A stretch of DNA of 64,000 bases from Silurus meridionalis (Eukaryota; Chordata; Actinopteri; Siluriformes; Siluridae), in assembly GCF_014805685.1 (NCBI RefSeq), contig NC_060911.1, positions 15,433,712 to 15,497,711 on the forward strand, read 5' to 3'. The first letter of the stretch is position 1. Each line of letters starts with the position of its first letter. Made by a program: the position numbers and the translations under genes. A model generated the notes under the pieces. That model saw nothing but the letters and a program-made list of their open reading frames with translations, was not told where the DNA came from and ran no database searches. Shown one piece after another: positions 11,303-23,069 of this stretch.

Positions 11303-11447
11303 CTGTCGAAGATCGCAGAGGAACCATGAAGGTCGTGTTTATCGCCGTGTTTCTCATCGGACTCGTCTGTGCCGTCCCTGTGAGTGCCGATTAGCCCACA
11401 TAGCTTCTCTCTGCATTGCGTTGCAATGATGCATTTCTTGAAAGCAA
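11303..11447 (+). pseudogene. C1: micro-SCPP gene reduced to its signal exon
   Basis: Exon 2 starts at 11303 after GACTGTAG and the ATG is at 11326. It encodes the signal peptide MKVVFIAVFLIGLVCAVP (18 codons to 11379) with an intact GTGAGT donor. In C2 two further exons follow. Here the sequence jumps from CTTCTCTCTG (about 11,409) to the 3' UTR GCGTTGCAATGATGC, so both the acidic E-K-R exon and the Pro/Ala exon are deleted. Reading into the intron gives four more residues and TAG. The polyadenylation signal remains (about 11,447). At most it makes a bare 22-residue signal-like peptide. Pseudogene by deletion; promoter and splice donor intact. Confidence 0.8.
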
Positions 11448-11449
11448 AT

Positions 11450-12645
11450 AAAACGATTTGACTTGAACTGCACTCTTGTGTAAAATGCGTCTCATTTTGT
11501 ACTGAAATCGAATACTGAACACCGTCCTGAACTCAATCTTTATATTTATTTCTTTTAACATTTATAACTTTCTTTTTTCTTTTCTATCATAATCTCTAAT
11601 TTCAGATTGGAAAAATTGACCGTGAGTTCTCAATTTGCCCCAATTACAGCTTTACAGCCTTTTGGCATCCAAGTTGTCAGTTTGTTGATGGAATTGGAAG
11701 TGTTGTGTTCAAGAGCACCTTCATCAAGACCATGACCTGAGGCACCAGAGTCTGAGTCAAGCCTGAGTGTGAGAAATGACACAAAATAGCAGAACACCAC
11801 ACGTGACCGAGTCAATGTCAAGTTCAAAACCGATACGTATACGTTTTCTTTGCTTTATTATCAGAAATAAAATTCCACATGAATGAACTAAAATAACCTG
11901 CCTACTTTGGAATTGTGTCCAAATAAGAATATATATGCACATAGGGCAGGTTAAACCCGGTTCACCCCGGCTCATTGTACTCGCAAGCACCGCAGAGTAA
12001 TCCGAATTTATATCCCTGGCTTAGGGAGGTAGAGGAGCCTGCACAGAAAACACTCATACACCTTCCTGAGATTTAAGCTATAAACGAGCTGTGCCTTATT
12101 TTGAAACAAAATTACTTAAAATGTTCTTGATCTCTATAAATCCAGGCACAGACATTTACACTTTGTACTGCAATAGTACAAATAGAACAAGGCAACAAAC
12201 TCAATACTGTATATTCACGACTCCAATACTTTTTCATCTTTGTTTATCAGGAGGTGGGAGCTCAGTCGTTAAGGCTCTGGGTTACTGATTAGGGGGTCAT
12301 GAACATCTTTGGGATGAATTGGGATAACACATGATGGTCAAATTTGGTGTTCATAATTCCTGGTGGATATTTTCTTCCATATCTCAACAATTTCCAGATT
12401 GTTTTTCTGATCAAAGTTATTTAACATATATCAGTTCCTGATCATGGAGTTATTCTTGCTTTCAGCTTCACAGCGAACATGTTTCGATGAATTTGGGTTG
12501 CAAAAAAACAAGCTGTTATGAACGATAAGGATAATGATAATGTGTCATTATTACTGAAAATATGATTGTATACACACACACACACACAAACATATAAATA
12601 TATGGATAGTTTTTGTGTTTTACAATAACTTGTTTTGCTGAACCC
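11450..12645. other. Intergenic end of unit 1
   Basis: Colinear with 38,690-40,860 but shorter. It contains part of a tRNA-SINE-like segment (about 12,250-12,300), fuller at 39,735-39,900, and a CA run near 12,575. No gene seen. Confidence 0.5.
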
Positions 12646-13445
12646 CAGTTCCCCTTGGACTTGATCTGAGACACAACCTCTGAGAGTGAGTATCCTGAAC
12701 CCGAGCCTCATAAGTGAGTGGTTTGAAGAGTGGAGATCTACAATAGGATGCAACCCGCCATCCTTCTTCGGAACAACGAAGTACGAGCTGTAGTAGCCTG
12801 ACTCTCTGACCAAGGGGGAGGGAACCACATTGATGGCCCGCTTCCTCAGGAGAGCCTGCTCGGGTTCCACCAGGGTGGGACACATCCCATTAAACCGGGG
12901 AGGAGACGACAAGAACTGAATCGCGTAGCTTTTCTCTACAGTACGCAGGACCCACCTAGGGACTTCTGGCAGCCCTCCCAGACTGACAAAGTTCCACAGG
13001 GGAACCAACCCCTCAGGTCAGCCAGCCCCTACTTGGGCTTAGAGCGTCGTCAGGGGCCCCTAGGACCTCCCCGTGGAAATAGTGTGGCAACGCATTCTTT
13101 CCGGGCTATGCGGCACCTGAACATACCAGGCTGAGGCTGCCACCAAGCAGCCCCACTGGAGCAGCGAGGAAGTACCACTGAAACTCTGCCGCGGTCTCCT
13201 GAACCTGCCAGCAATCGCCCTTAACTACAGCGTCACCAGATCAGGCCGTTTAGAAGAAAGCCCTCACTATCTCTCATAGCAGGCCAGTCTGGTATGCCTG
13301 CAACACACTCATTGTGTGGAGGCAACCCACAGTCTGACCTGCTGCGTAGCCCTACCTACCAGAGCCAATGTGGCTCTTTGTAGGCAAACCAAAGCCTTCA
13401 CCGATGCAACCCTTGTGGAGAGATAGCTAGCTAGAGTAGCTACCA
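12646..13445 (-). mobile_element. DIRS-type retrotransposon fragment (RT)
   Basis: Minus-strand translation of about 12,640-13,000 shows reverse-transcriptase N-terminal motifs of DIRS1-type elements: WVLRTVE, FNGMCPTLV, EQALLRKRAI and YFVVPKKDGGL. The frame is open at 12,442-13,008 but runs into flanking sequence, and the rest of the RT (including the Y-x-D-D box) is absent. The remaining 400 bases are GC-richer than the neighbourhood and non-coding. The fragment exactly fills the gap between the two duplication units. Confidence 0.75.
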
Positions 13446-13866
13446 TAGTTTATATCAAGAAATTCTGAAACTGTGCATCATACTGACAACATGAATTAAC
13501 ATTTTGATGATTTTGTATGTGATCAATGACAAAGAGACTTTTTATTCCGATGGGAATGAGATGTTTATTGACACAAACACTTACTTTTGAGAGATGAAGT
13601 GAAGATTTTGAGAAAAGTTCAGGGTTTTGCAAGAAATCCAGTGTTGTGCTGTTTGTACACATTGTTATAAGAAAAGCACTGATTTGCAAATATTAAGGAT
13701 GATTTCAGAAAAGCTACAAAGCAGCTGAGAAAAACTGTAACTCAGTTTGAAGCGTACGCACTTCTGTCATCACACAACCATCAACAGAAAAACATGAACA
13801 CAAACATTTACAGAGGCATTTTATGTCCTAATAAATTCTCTCAAATAAATCAATCTAATGTTCACT

Positions 13867-14425
13867 TACAACCAGGTAAACACCAGCGGCGTGCGAGATT
13901 CCAGTACAAAACTAAAATCTTTATAAAATTGTTTAATCATGTGAAATAATAAACCACTGCTGTGAAAAGGAACAAACAAACACGTGATCCTGTATAGTTT
14001 GGTAGATTCGGCACTGGGACTCGCCCCGGGGGAACCCGAGAGCAATTCAGATATAGACAAATTCCAGTGAATTCCAATGTAAAGTTTCATTAAATCCCAA
14101 AAAATTCAGGGTAAAAGACAAAAACATAAACAAAAAGTTAATGAAGCAGCCACAAAACAAGCGCTGGAAAAATCTTCACAAAAACCTTTACAAATAATTA
14201 TAACTATAAATAATACGCCAAGGTTGGTCTTCTGTGACTCGAGACAAGGCTGAGGAGACCAACATACACAGGACTGACTAAACAACATGAACAACCAAAC
14301 CAAGAAACAGGGACACTGGGATTAAATACACCTGGGGGGATTAGAGACAGGTGGCAAAAACTCATTAAACAGTAAGAGAACATGAGGGGAATTATGGCGA
14401 CATCTGGTGGACACAAAAAGACCAC
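13867..14425. repeat. Interspersed repeat, copy 2
   Basis: Counterpart of 2,865-3,425 with about the same ends. Not a gene. The next 170 bases (14,430-14,600) are absent from unit 1. Confidence 0.45.
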
Positions 14426-15267
14426 ACCCAAACAGTCTGCACTACAAGCTGAATATGTATCAGTGTTGCCACAATGGATAATCTGAATAATTGATCAGGA
14501 ATTCAAATCCCAGCACAACCAAGCCCCCAGTGTTGGGCATTTGAATAACGCCATCTCTGACTCCACACCCCTTACACCCGGGGTCTCAGCAAGTTTTTTT
14601 CAGTCGCTTTGAAACTATTTGTTCAACCTCCGCATCAGGTTGTACATCAAAGTGATTTCTTGCTGCTTTGAACGAATTGCAAACGCTTTTGTACGTTTAA
14701 TTAATTGTGTAATTGTTTCCTACATGATTCATTGTTTATGTCGATGTTGCTCCAAACATATTATTCTGTTTTTCACCTGAATAGTTTTAACCCCCAAAAC
14801 ATCTCGGCATCGGTTCATTGCATTCATCATTGAATTTAAAATGGTTAAATGAGATCTAATAATCTGTCAAGATCATCGTCTTTTTTTCTCTTGTGAGTTG
14901 TGCAGACGGATCTTAAATGTCACTTGAATGGCGAGTGAACGGTTTCAGATCAAACAATAATCCGCAAGTTCACTAAAACAGGTTGAAGGTGAAGATCACA
15001 TTGTGAGACACTGAGTCAGGAACATCGACATCAACACAGACCACAGTGTGGATGCTGAGGTGTTTAATGAGAGAAAAAAAAAAACATTACAGACTTTTAA
15101 TTAATAAACACACCCACCACACACCCACTACACACACACACACACACATTTACTAAAAACACACTCCAACATGATCCCACAAGATGTTAATGTTGTTGGT
15201 GTTGCAGTGATTGACGATGGCTGAGCTTCTTTTTTCTGTGAAAACACAAAAGATCTTTAGAAATCCA

Positions 15268-15383
<116 letters not shown>

Positions 15384-15426
15384 AAGAAAGAAAGAACCTG
15401 TGTCTGGTGTGATCTTCTCTTTCCTT

Positions 15427-15706
15427 TTATCCTGCAGGATTTTCAGCCCAAGTCTAGATGAATAAATAAATGAATGGATGAATAAACAGCGATACACACA
15501 GAAAGGTGAGTACGGTATGTAACTATGTGAATGATTGTGTTGGAGTTGAACACGTGGAGGAAACAGGAAGTGAATGAATGGAATGTTTATTATTTATTGG
15601 AAAAATAATGACTTTACCTTCTGCATCACTCCGAACTCCAGCGAGAGCTTTTTCTGATGGGAGGAAAAAACTTTTATTCTTTAATCCCTCAGACAAAAAT
15701 AATGCA

Positions 15707-15770
<64 letters not shown>

Positions 15771-15912
15771 GGTGTGGTTACTGCAGCAGTGGGGGTGAAG
15801 ATCATCTTCACGTACGGCTGAATAGACGGGGAGAAGTTTTATTATTAATATGTGTGTTATCATTCGTAATAAAGCAAAAGTAAGAATCAATAATGTCTCT
15901 AAATTATTTAAA

Positions 15913-15971
<59 letters not shown>

Positions 15972-16527
15972 CATGTAAATTTAAAGTCAAAATAAATAAC
16001 AGAAATGAGTGTAAATACCATTAAGGCCCGAAAGTCGTTCCTGTTTGTCTGCACAAGAATAAATCACTCAAATATTATTCATGTTTTTTTTTCGTCTCAG
16101 TATAAACTCAGGATGAATGTATTTTTTTTTTGCTTGAAAACAGAGGATGTTGTTACCTGCAGCAATCCCTGGATCTGAGACTGAGTGGAAAAACAATCAC
16201 ACTTTTATAATTGCAGTAATAATAAGTAAATAATAAACAAATATTTGTGACTTTACGTTTCTTTATAAAGAAAGGAAATAAAAAAAAACTTACTCTTGAT
16301 AAGACAAACATGTTTTCCCCCTGCGGACGAAAGAAAAAAAGATGTAAAGATCAGAGGAATAGAATTAATGTAGAGTTAAGAGTTGATTTTTGTTTCTTTA
16401 GTGGGAGTTTACACACCTCTCTCAGTGGCAGAGTGAAATTCAAATCCTGAAAAAATATATATATTTTATAATGATAAAATGTTTTGCAACTCATTTTACT
16501 ATAATTTAAATTTAAATTTATTATTTA

Positions 16528-16579
<52 letters not shown>

Positions 16580-18439
16580 ATTCAATATTTGTATTTGTCA
16601 CAAACACACTAATATACATAATTACAACTTTTAAATGTAAATATTTTTCATATACAATATAATATAATTGTATATAATGATAATAATTTATAAAATATAA
16701 AAAATCACAAGATAATAATCACCTGCAGTGTGATATTGTCCGTCTGTGTGTAAAGGGATATTAGAGTCATTATTCCAGACACAATCGTTATAATTTCATC
16801 ACATTATAACAGTCATTTTTATATTTACACCATAAATTATTACGATCGTAAAAATCATTTGATTACAAAATAAATCAGACCTTGAACAGAGGGATGAACT
16901 GAAAGTTGGGCTGAAACACAATTCACATAAAACCTCATTAAGAATCGAGAAAATCACCAAAAATAAATAAATTAATAAATTAACTTCTGAATTCATTCTC
17001 AGAAAATATTAAGGAAATAAAGTGAAAATGAAGAGACCACTGGACCACAAGACCAACATGAGGCATTTGGTAAGACTTACACTGAATGGTTTTTCTCCAT
17101 GATGTGGTGGTCCTCTATGTGATCCTCCATGTGATCCTCTGTGTGATCCTCCTCTTAGTTCTGCGAATTCTACAGGCATCCCAATTCCAAAATCCTGTCC
17201 AAAATATTGGCATCAAACAATTATATAGTAAAATAAATGCATTTTAGGAGGATCAGGAGAATACTTGTGTTTGATAACATTTTTTCTCAGTCCAAATATT
17301 TACATCTTTCATTTGGATTTAAACCCAAAGTAGAAGTTCCACTCATGCATGAATCAGTGCAAGAAAATATAATTTTTGACTAATAATCTAGCAGAACTTC
17401 CTCAGATTGAATCCTCTTACATTTCTTGGCCCGTCTCCAGATGGACTCCAGGATTGGTCACCATCTGATGCTCTCATCTGTCCAGGCTGTAAAAAGTGGT
17501 ACATAACATTCTCAGCAAATTAGCATTAGAGGAAATCATCTAAATAGATATGAATCAGTTTGCTCATGTATGTGAACCCACCACAACTGGAGGCCGATCG
17601 CCTCTTCCACCAAATCGTTTAGTAGTTTCATTCTTTGCCTTGTGATGTTTCCCCAATGACTCAGAACTGTCATTCTTTGGCGTACGATGTCCTCCTTTAG
17701 TCCCAGGGCGTTGTTTCATTGCAGAAGGACTTTGCATTGGTCCAGCTTCTCCTCCCATTGTTCCAACTCCTCCTGTAAATCCAGGATTTCCTCCTCCCAT
17801 AGGCCCAGGACCTCTTTCCATTGGCCCGAAAGCGCCTCCTCTTGGGCCAGGATGCCTTCCCATTGGCCCTGATCCTCCGCCCATTGGCCCAGATCCTCCT
17901 CTCATTGGCCCTGATCCTCCTCCCATTGGCCCTGATCCTCCACCCATTGGCCCAGATCCTCCTCCCATTGGCCCAGATCCTCCTCCCATTGGCCCAGATC
18001 CTCCTCTCATTGGCCCAGATCGACCTCTCATTGGCCCAGATCCTCCTCCCATTGGCCCAGATCCTCCTCCCATTGGCCCAGATCCTCCTCTCATTGGCCC
18101 AGATCCTCCTCCCATTGGCCCAGATCCTCCTCCTACAGGTCCAGGACCTTGCTGCCCACCATTTTCTGGCTGTAGATAAAAATAAGTCATTTAAATAAGG
18201 TACATTCATTTTCCCATTAAGTATTTGAATAATTATAATTATTTCACTGCGACACCCACAAGTTGCCCACATAAACCCATTTCAGATAAATAAAATAAAT
18301 CTTTACTCTAATAATAGTCCAGAAGCAGCCAGAACCCAATAATTATCATTTCTTTGCTTTAATAAAATAAATCAAAGGTTTTACTCACGTGAGCAACAGT
18401 TCCAACAACCAGCAACACCACCAGAAACACCACGTCCAT
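15427..18439 (-). CDS. Gene B2: Gly/Met/Pro-rich secreted RGD protein, SCPP-like
   Basis: Minus-strand coding exons are 18389-18439, 17582-18169, 17421-17486, 17081-17194, 16881-16910, 16723-16743, 16417-16446, 16294-16320, 16157-16180, 16019-16048, 15782-15817, 15618-15653 and 15427-15453, 1080 nt, about 359 residues. Every assigned intron is phase 0, the hallmark of SCPP genes. The signal peptide, the 196-codon G-G-G-S-G-P-M repeat exon, the GRGDRPP motif, the His/Gly exon (GGSHRGSHGG) and the N-glycosylation sites (TDNITLQ, DLNFT) match B1. B2 keeps the exon SQIQGLLQ that B1 lost and has the stronger GTAAGT donor after GENMFVLSR. It looks like the more complete copy. The last exon is tentative: a further acceptor-like site lies at about 15,240. 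Likely an extracellular protein; partner and tissue unknown. Confidence 0.65.
15708..16577. repeat. TAA, TG and TTA microsatellites in B2 introns
   Basis: (TAA)n at about 15,708-15,770, (TG)n at about 15,915-15,969 and (TTA)n at about 16,527-16,577. Matching runs lie at 4,498-4,551, 4,706-4,750 and 5,215-5,320 in B1. Long poly-N, poly-I and poly-L frames come only from these. Confidence 0.95.
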
Positions 18440-18634
18440 TTCTGCTGGGAACAAAAACAGTATCACACGTTAAAGCCACAGTATTGAAGGTGAAAATGAG
18501 TTTAACATCATTTCCAATTCATTCAACACAAAGAGTTCAGCACTTTAATCCAGAGTCGTCCTGGAAAATCATATCGATTTTCACTTCTAGATTGCTGGAT
18601 TTGATAATGATACAAAAGTCTGGACGTGATTTAC

Positions 18635-18692
18635 CTCCTTCTTCTTCTTCCTCCTTCTGCTCTACTCTCCGACTTCTGATGCTCTATTTATA
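18635..18692 (-). promoter_or_regulatory. TATA box and noncoding exon 1 of gene B2
   Basis: TATAAATA on the minus strand at 18685-18692; noncoding exon 1 ends at 18635 before GTAAAT. Same arrangement as B1. Confidence 0.65.
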
Positions 18693-18806
18693 CTGTACAC
18701 TGAGAGTTGAGAAACCAACACAGTTGCTCAAGAAAAGCAATCGTGAGCGAACACAGATGCAAGAACATAGAAACCAAACCTGCCCGTACTGGATACACCA
18801 ACGTGC

Positions 18807-19123
18807 CAAAAGTATTGGGACACACCCGACTTTTCCAGTGAATGTCTTTGGATGTTCCAGCACCATTAAGATATGATTTGGAGTGAAATATCTCATGCTA
18901 TAGAGCCCCAACCCTGAATAAAGAATATGAACGCTGACTGCAACCCAGGGGTCCTCACTTTCTAACATCTAACACCCTTGTGGCTGATTGAATCTCGACA
19001 AATCTCCACAAGGAACATCTTCCCAGAAGAGTGGAGTTTGTTATAAGAGTATGTAATGAGATGTTCAAATGATATAGACATACAGAACCAATCTTATGGT
19101 CCGGTGTCCACAAACTTTTGCCT
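18807..19123. mobile_element. Tc1-type transposon remnant, unit 2
   Basis: Copy of the 7,547-7,872 remnant with AAAAGTATTGGGACAC and CCACAAACTTTTGCC ends. No intact transposase. Confidence 0.55.
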
Positions 19124-19635
19124 CTCTGTATTTCAGTGTGAAGTTTAGATCATTTCGAGTTTATTATCCCGAACACTAATAACGAATAACTGAAGACATG
19201 TTGATGAAAATGGAGGTGTGATCATCTGAAGGTTGCCATGTTGCAGTGTTTAATTGTTGTATTTATAAAAACATACAAAACAGCAAACATACGAGCAAAA
19301 TAAAAAACAAAAGCTCAGACATCACAAAGACTTCAAAAAGAATCTTTTGCAATTTCTTTAATTGATCGGTGTTGACGCTGGAACACGCCGCAGACTAAAG
19401 CAACACCTAAAGCTTCTTGTTTTGCTTCATGTCCAGAGGTATTATCTCTCTTTTAGCAATCTGCACGTGTGGAAACATCTCGCTGAAGCCATGGAGAAGG
19501 AACCTGGAGGAACCTGATCTAACCGGATCGTTCCTGATTGCGTAAATAAGATGCCCAAGTACATATTTAGTAATTGTACTTTAATAATAAAAATTTGCAT
19601 CATATTTGTTTATTTGTCTACATCCTGTTTTTCAG

Positions 19636-19684
19636 CCTCAAACTGATGGTGATCATCAGACTTGCACTGCTCCATTACAACGAG
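19636..19684 (+). pseudogene. Relic of a gene-A-like acidic exon, copy 2
   Basis: Counterpart of 8,387-8,434 with the same TTTTTCAG acceptor and GTTTGC donor. ACGAG replaces ATGAG at the end, which removes the TGA of copy 1 in that frame. No companion exons. Low to moderate confidence. Confidence 0.4.
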
Positions 19685-19743
19685 GTTTGCAAAGAAACCT
19701 AATCGACTTCAAAGCAACAAAGCAAAAAATGCGATTTAGGATT

Positions 19744-19825
19744 AGATGTTTGTGGACACCTGACTATAAGATTGCTTCTTTTTGAACATCCCATTCCACA
19801 GAGTCTCAATTTCCTCCTATAATAA
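19744..19825. mobile_element. Left part of a Tc1 remnant split by the Gypsy array
   Basis: GTTTGTGGACACCTGAC up to CCTATAATAA. The other half resumes at 34,563 (ATAAGCTCCACTGTTCTGG). The uninterrupted version is at 8,490-9,215. Confidence 0.75.
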
Positions 19826-21259
19826 TGTGGCGTTGTGAACTCGTAACTTGTACCGACTACGCCAAATGTGGCGATGCCAACTTGTAATTTGTACCGGCTA
19901 CGCCAACTGCGGCGTTACCAACTGATAATTTGTACCGACTACGCCACCCGGGGGCTATTTCCGGGCTTGCCCTCAACCTTAAGGCACACAGGTTCGTCAT
20001 GACTGGGTCAGGTATCAGACCAGAGTTGAGTGAATAACAAAAAAACTTTATTTAAAATAATCACATTTTATTCACTACATCAAATAGTAAAAACAGGAAA
20101 GAAAACAAACACTTCAGGGTGGGAGAAGGCCTGATGTCATAAGCAGAGAAAACGCTCACACGTGCACACACGCACCACAGCACACCACACCTCACTGTGA
20201 ACACTGCACTGCAATCAGGTAAGGAACCCACCACCACCACAAGATACAAGATACTACTTTAAAAAGTAATTTAAAACACAACTTAAAACAAGCATCGCAT
20301 TACAACAGCCTGGCTCTCGACACAGTCAACAGTCCAAAAACTGCTCGTTACTCGATTCGTACAGAGGCACGTGAACAGAGGAAATGCACTTAACAGATCA
20401 CAAAAGAAATAGAAAATAACTACATTAATTAGGAAGAAAACAAAAAAAACATTATACCACAAATTCAAACTAATAAAAAGAATAGAAATCAAAAGAAATG
20501 GATTCCCATTAAAGTAGGGAAACCTCAACCCAATAAGGTTAGAAAAATAATAAACAAAAGAATAAAGCTAATACAAAAATAAATGATTAAATCACAACCC
20601 AAAGAATCAGGTAATGACTACCCTGTAACACGCCACTTCTAAATCAGTTACTCACACTACCGTTGGAAATACACACATGCCCCCGGTCCAGCTGATCCTG
20701 CAGGTAGTTAAGTGCTGCAACAAGAAACTGTTAACGTACAAGAGCAGCCAAATGTTAATCAGCTGGTGCCAAATGGAAGTAACACGGAGCTCCAGAGAAC
20801 AGGAACGTTAATTAACAATGTCCAACTGAACCCAGCGAAGCAGACAACGCAGAGCGAAGCAGGCAAAGCAGAGCACAGATGACGTAGCGCGGAGCAGCTG
20901 CAGTCGGAAAAAGCAGACAGTCAAGCCAACATCAAAGCGGTGTAAACAATGCACATAGCACAGGAAAGCCACACAGCAAGCGAAAACGTCCCTTGCACAT
21001 TGACCCGCACTTGTACGGCGACTCACGAGGCACGGATGCAGACGTTTATTAAGCACGTCTTCCTAAACGCTTAGAGGCTTCCCCACAAAGCTCCTCAGTC
21101 CACCCTTGCCACTATCTGCACGTAAACCCGGAAGTACGGCGGCTCGCTCGCGGACAAAGAGCAAACGCACCCACAACACAAACCGAAACGACTTTATAGG
21201 CAGGTAAATGAGCATAATCAGCCTCAGCTGACTAGATGACATCAGACCATTCTGCTACA
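19826..21259 (-). repeat. LTR1 (3' LTR of interior 1)
   Basis: 1,434 bp. Unlike the other two LTRs, its U5 end is built from three 41-bp units starting at 19,826, 19,867 and 19,908. It lacks the 'AGCAGAGAGCACACAGGGTCCTA' insertion that both others carry, so it descends from a different LTR variant. Confidence 0.9.
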
Positions 21260-21275
21260 TTCTACCCCCCCATTC
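21260..21275 (-). other. Polypurine tract of interior 1
   Basis: On the minus strand AATGGGGGGGTAGAA abuts the LTR start TGTAGCAG, the expected plus-strand primer. The same tract sits at 27,946-27,960 for interior 2. Confidence 0.85.
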
Positions 21276-21276
21276 G

Positions 21277-22974
21277 TCATCGTCGTCCCAACGGTGGAGT
21301 ATTTAAACCCAAGACCCTAATTCCAGGGCCTGAAAATGCCATGACTGCATTAGCCCCACAAGCTAAAGGATCTGGAGCACACACATTTCCAGCTCTTACC
21401 GTTCGTGGTAAATGGTGCACATTAGAATGTTGACCTCCCCCTACTCGTCCTGTCCGACGTGGAACCACCCCTAACGAATTAGGAGGGTTCAGGGAGGGAG
21501 ACCTTACCACGGGTACCAACCCAACATTAAACGTATCTATAAATGCCGGAGGATCATCAGCAAGCACCATCCCCGATGGATCTGGCCTTGCAATGCTCCC
21601 CCGGTGAGCTAATGATGGAACCTCAGAAACCACATATGCCAGGTCCCCATCTAATTCTATCTCGGGCTCCAAAGGCACTGGTGATTCATCTGGACCCTCA
21701 GAGAGGTCATCTGCTACCACCTCCCCTTGGGCTCGAGGTTTCAATGCAGACCGATGAACGTGCCAAACTCGACTCAGGTCATTTACTGGAGCTACTGTAT
21801 ACACAGAACCACCAAACAGAGGAGCTTTAACCACCTGATATACAGTAGAGCTCCATAGATCATGTATCTTATGTCGACCCCGGACCCCAAAGTCTCTCAG
21901 ATAAACCAACTGGCCCTCCCACAACGGCAGCTCTTTTACCCGTTGATCATGCCCTGCTTTACGCCGGCTTGCCGCAGCCTGCAGCCACTCCCGGGCACCA
22001 TCAACCGCCACCTGCAGCTGTGCCTGATGCTCCTCTATCCACTTATGGACTCGACCTGCCACCGGCTCTTGTACCTGACCGAGCAGGAAATCTATAGGCA
22101 ACCTTGGCTCTTGCCCAAACATTAAAAAGAAAGGCGACTCACCCGTAGCTTGGTGAGGAGTGGTGTTATAACAAAACACCACCTGGGCTAGGCAAGATGC
22201 CCAATCTCTCTTCCGATCGGTGGGCAAGGTCCGCAACAAATTGTGTAAGGTCCGATTGAACCGCTCACACTGGCCGTTGCCGGCCGGATGGTATGGAGTG
22301 CTGCGTGACCTTCCCACCTCATACAGGCTGCACAACTGTTGAATCAGGCTGGACTCAAAATTGCGGCCCTGGTCGGAATGAATCCGACCAGGAACCCCAA
22401 ATTTGAAGAACCACTCCTTTACCAAGACCCTGGCCACAGTACTAGCCTGCTGATCCCAAGTAGGAATTGCCACCGTGAACTTACTGAAAACGTCAGTCAT
22501 CACAAGCACGTTTTCTTGCCCAGCCTGAGACGGCTCTAACACAGTAAAATCAACGGCTACAATCTCATTTGGACGAGATGCCAATAAGTGGCCCATGTAA
22601 CTTCGAGGAATTGGTGCCACATCTTTAGCTTGTTGACACCGCTCGCACTTCTGAACCCACTGAGCCACATCTGCGGACATACCTGGCCAGTAACAGTGTT
22701 GCCGTACCAGCTCCAAGGCCCGTTCAACACCTTGGTGTCCATGCTGCTGATGTAAAGAAGTTAACACCTCTGGCTGTAAAGAAACTGGCACGACAACCTG
22801 AAGCACTATCTCCCCTCCATCGGGCCGGGAAGCCCTACGATATAATAGGCCCTCTTGCTTTACTAACCGGTCCCATTGCCGGAGAAGTGTAATCACTGGC
22901 TTAGCAAGAGTCCGTCGCCCCTGCGGGCCTGGGCGCTGCCCTCGCCGCCAAAACCTCAAGGCTTCCCCTACCAC
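21277..22974 (-). pseudogene. Gypsy integrase region, interior 1
   Basis: 565-codon open frame. The zinc-binding HHCC module is visible near the N-terminus (HQQHGHQG ... CERCQQ). The catalytic core shows the first Asp in VAVDFTVLE, the second in HSDQGRNF and the Glu in QCERFNRT, a full D,D-E triad. A chromodomain-free C-terminal part with YLRDFGVRG follows. The frame is intact here, but it is cut off from RNase H by about 95 noncoding bases, and the rest of this copy's polyprotein is broken. Counted as a pseudogene on that basis. Confidence 0.85.
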
Positions 22975-23069
22975 TGGGTCCGCCTGCTGTAAAGTGCTAA
23001 TATCAGGTGCCTAGCGACTGGGCCAAGCCTGCATCGCATGCAAAGTGGTAACCTCCGCTTGGCCTACGA

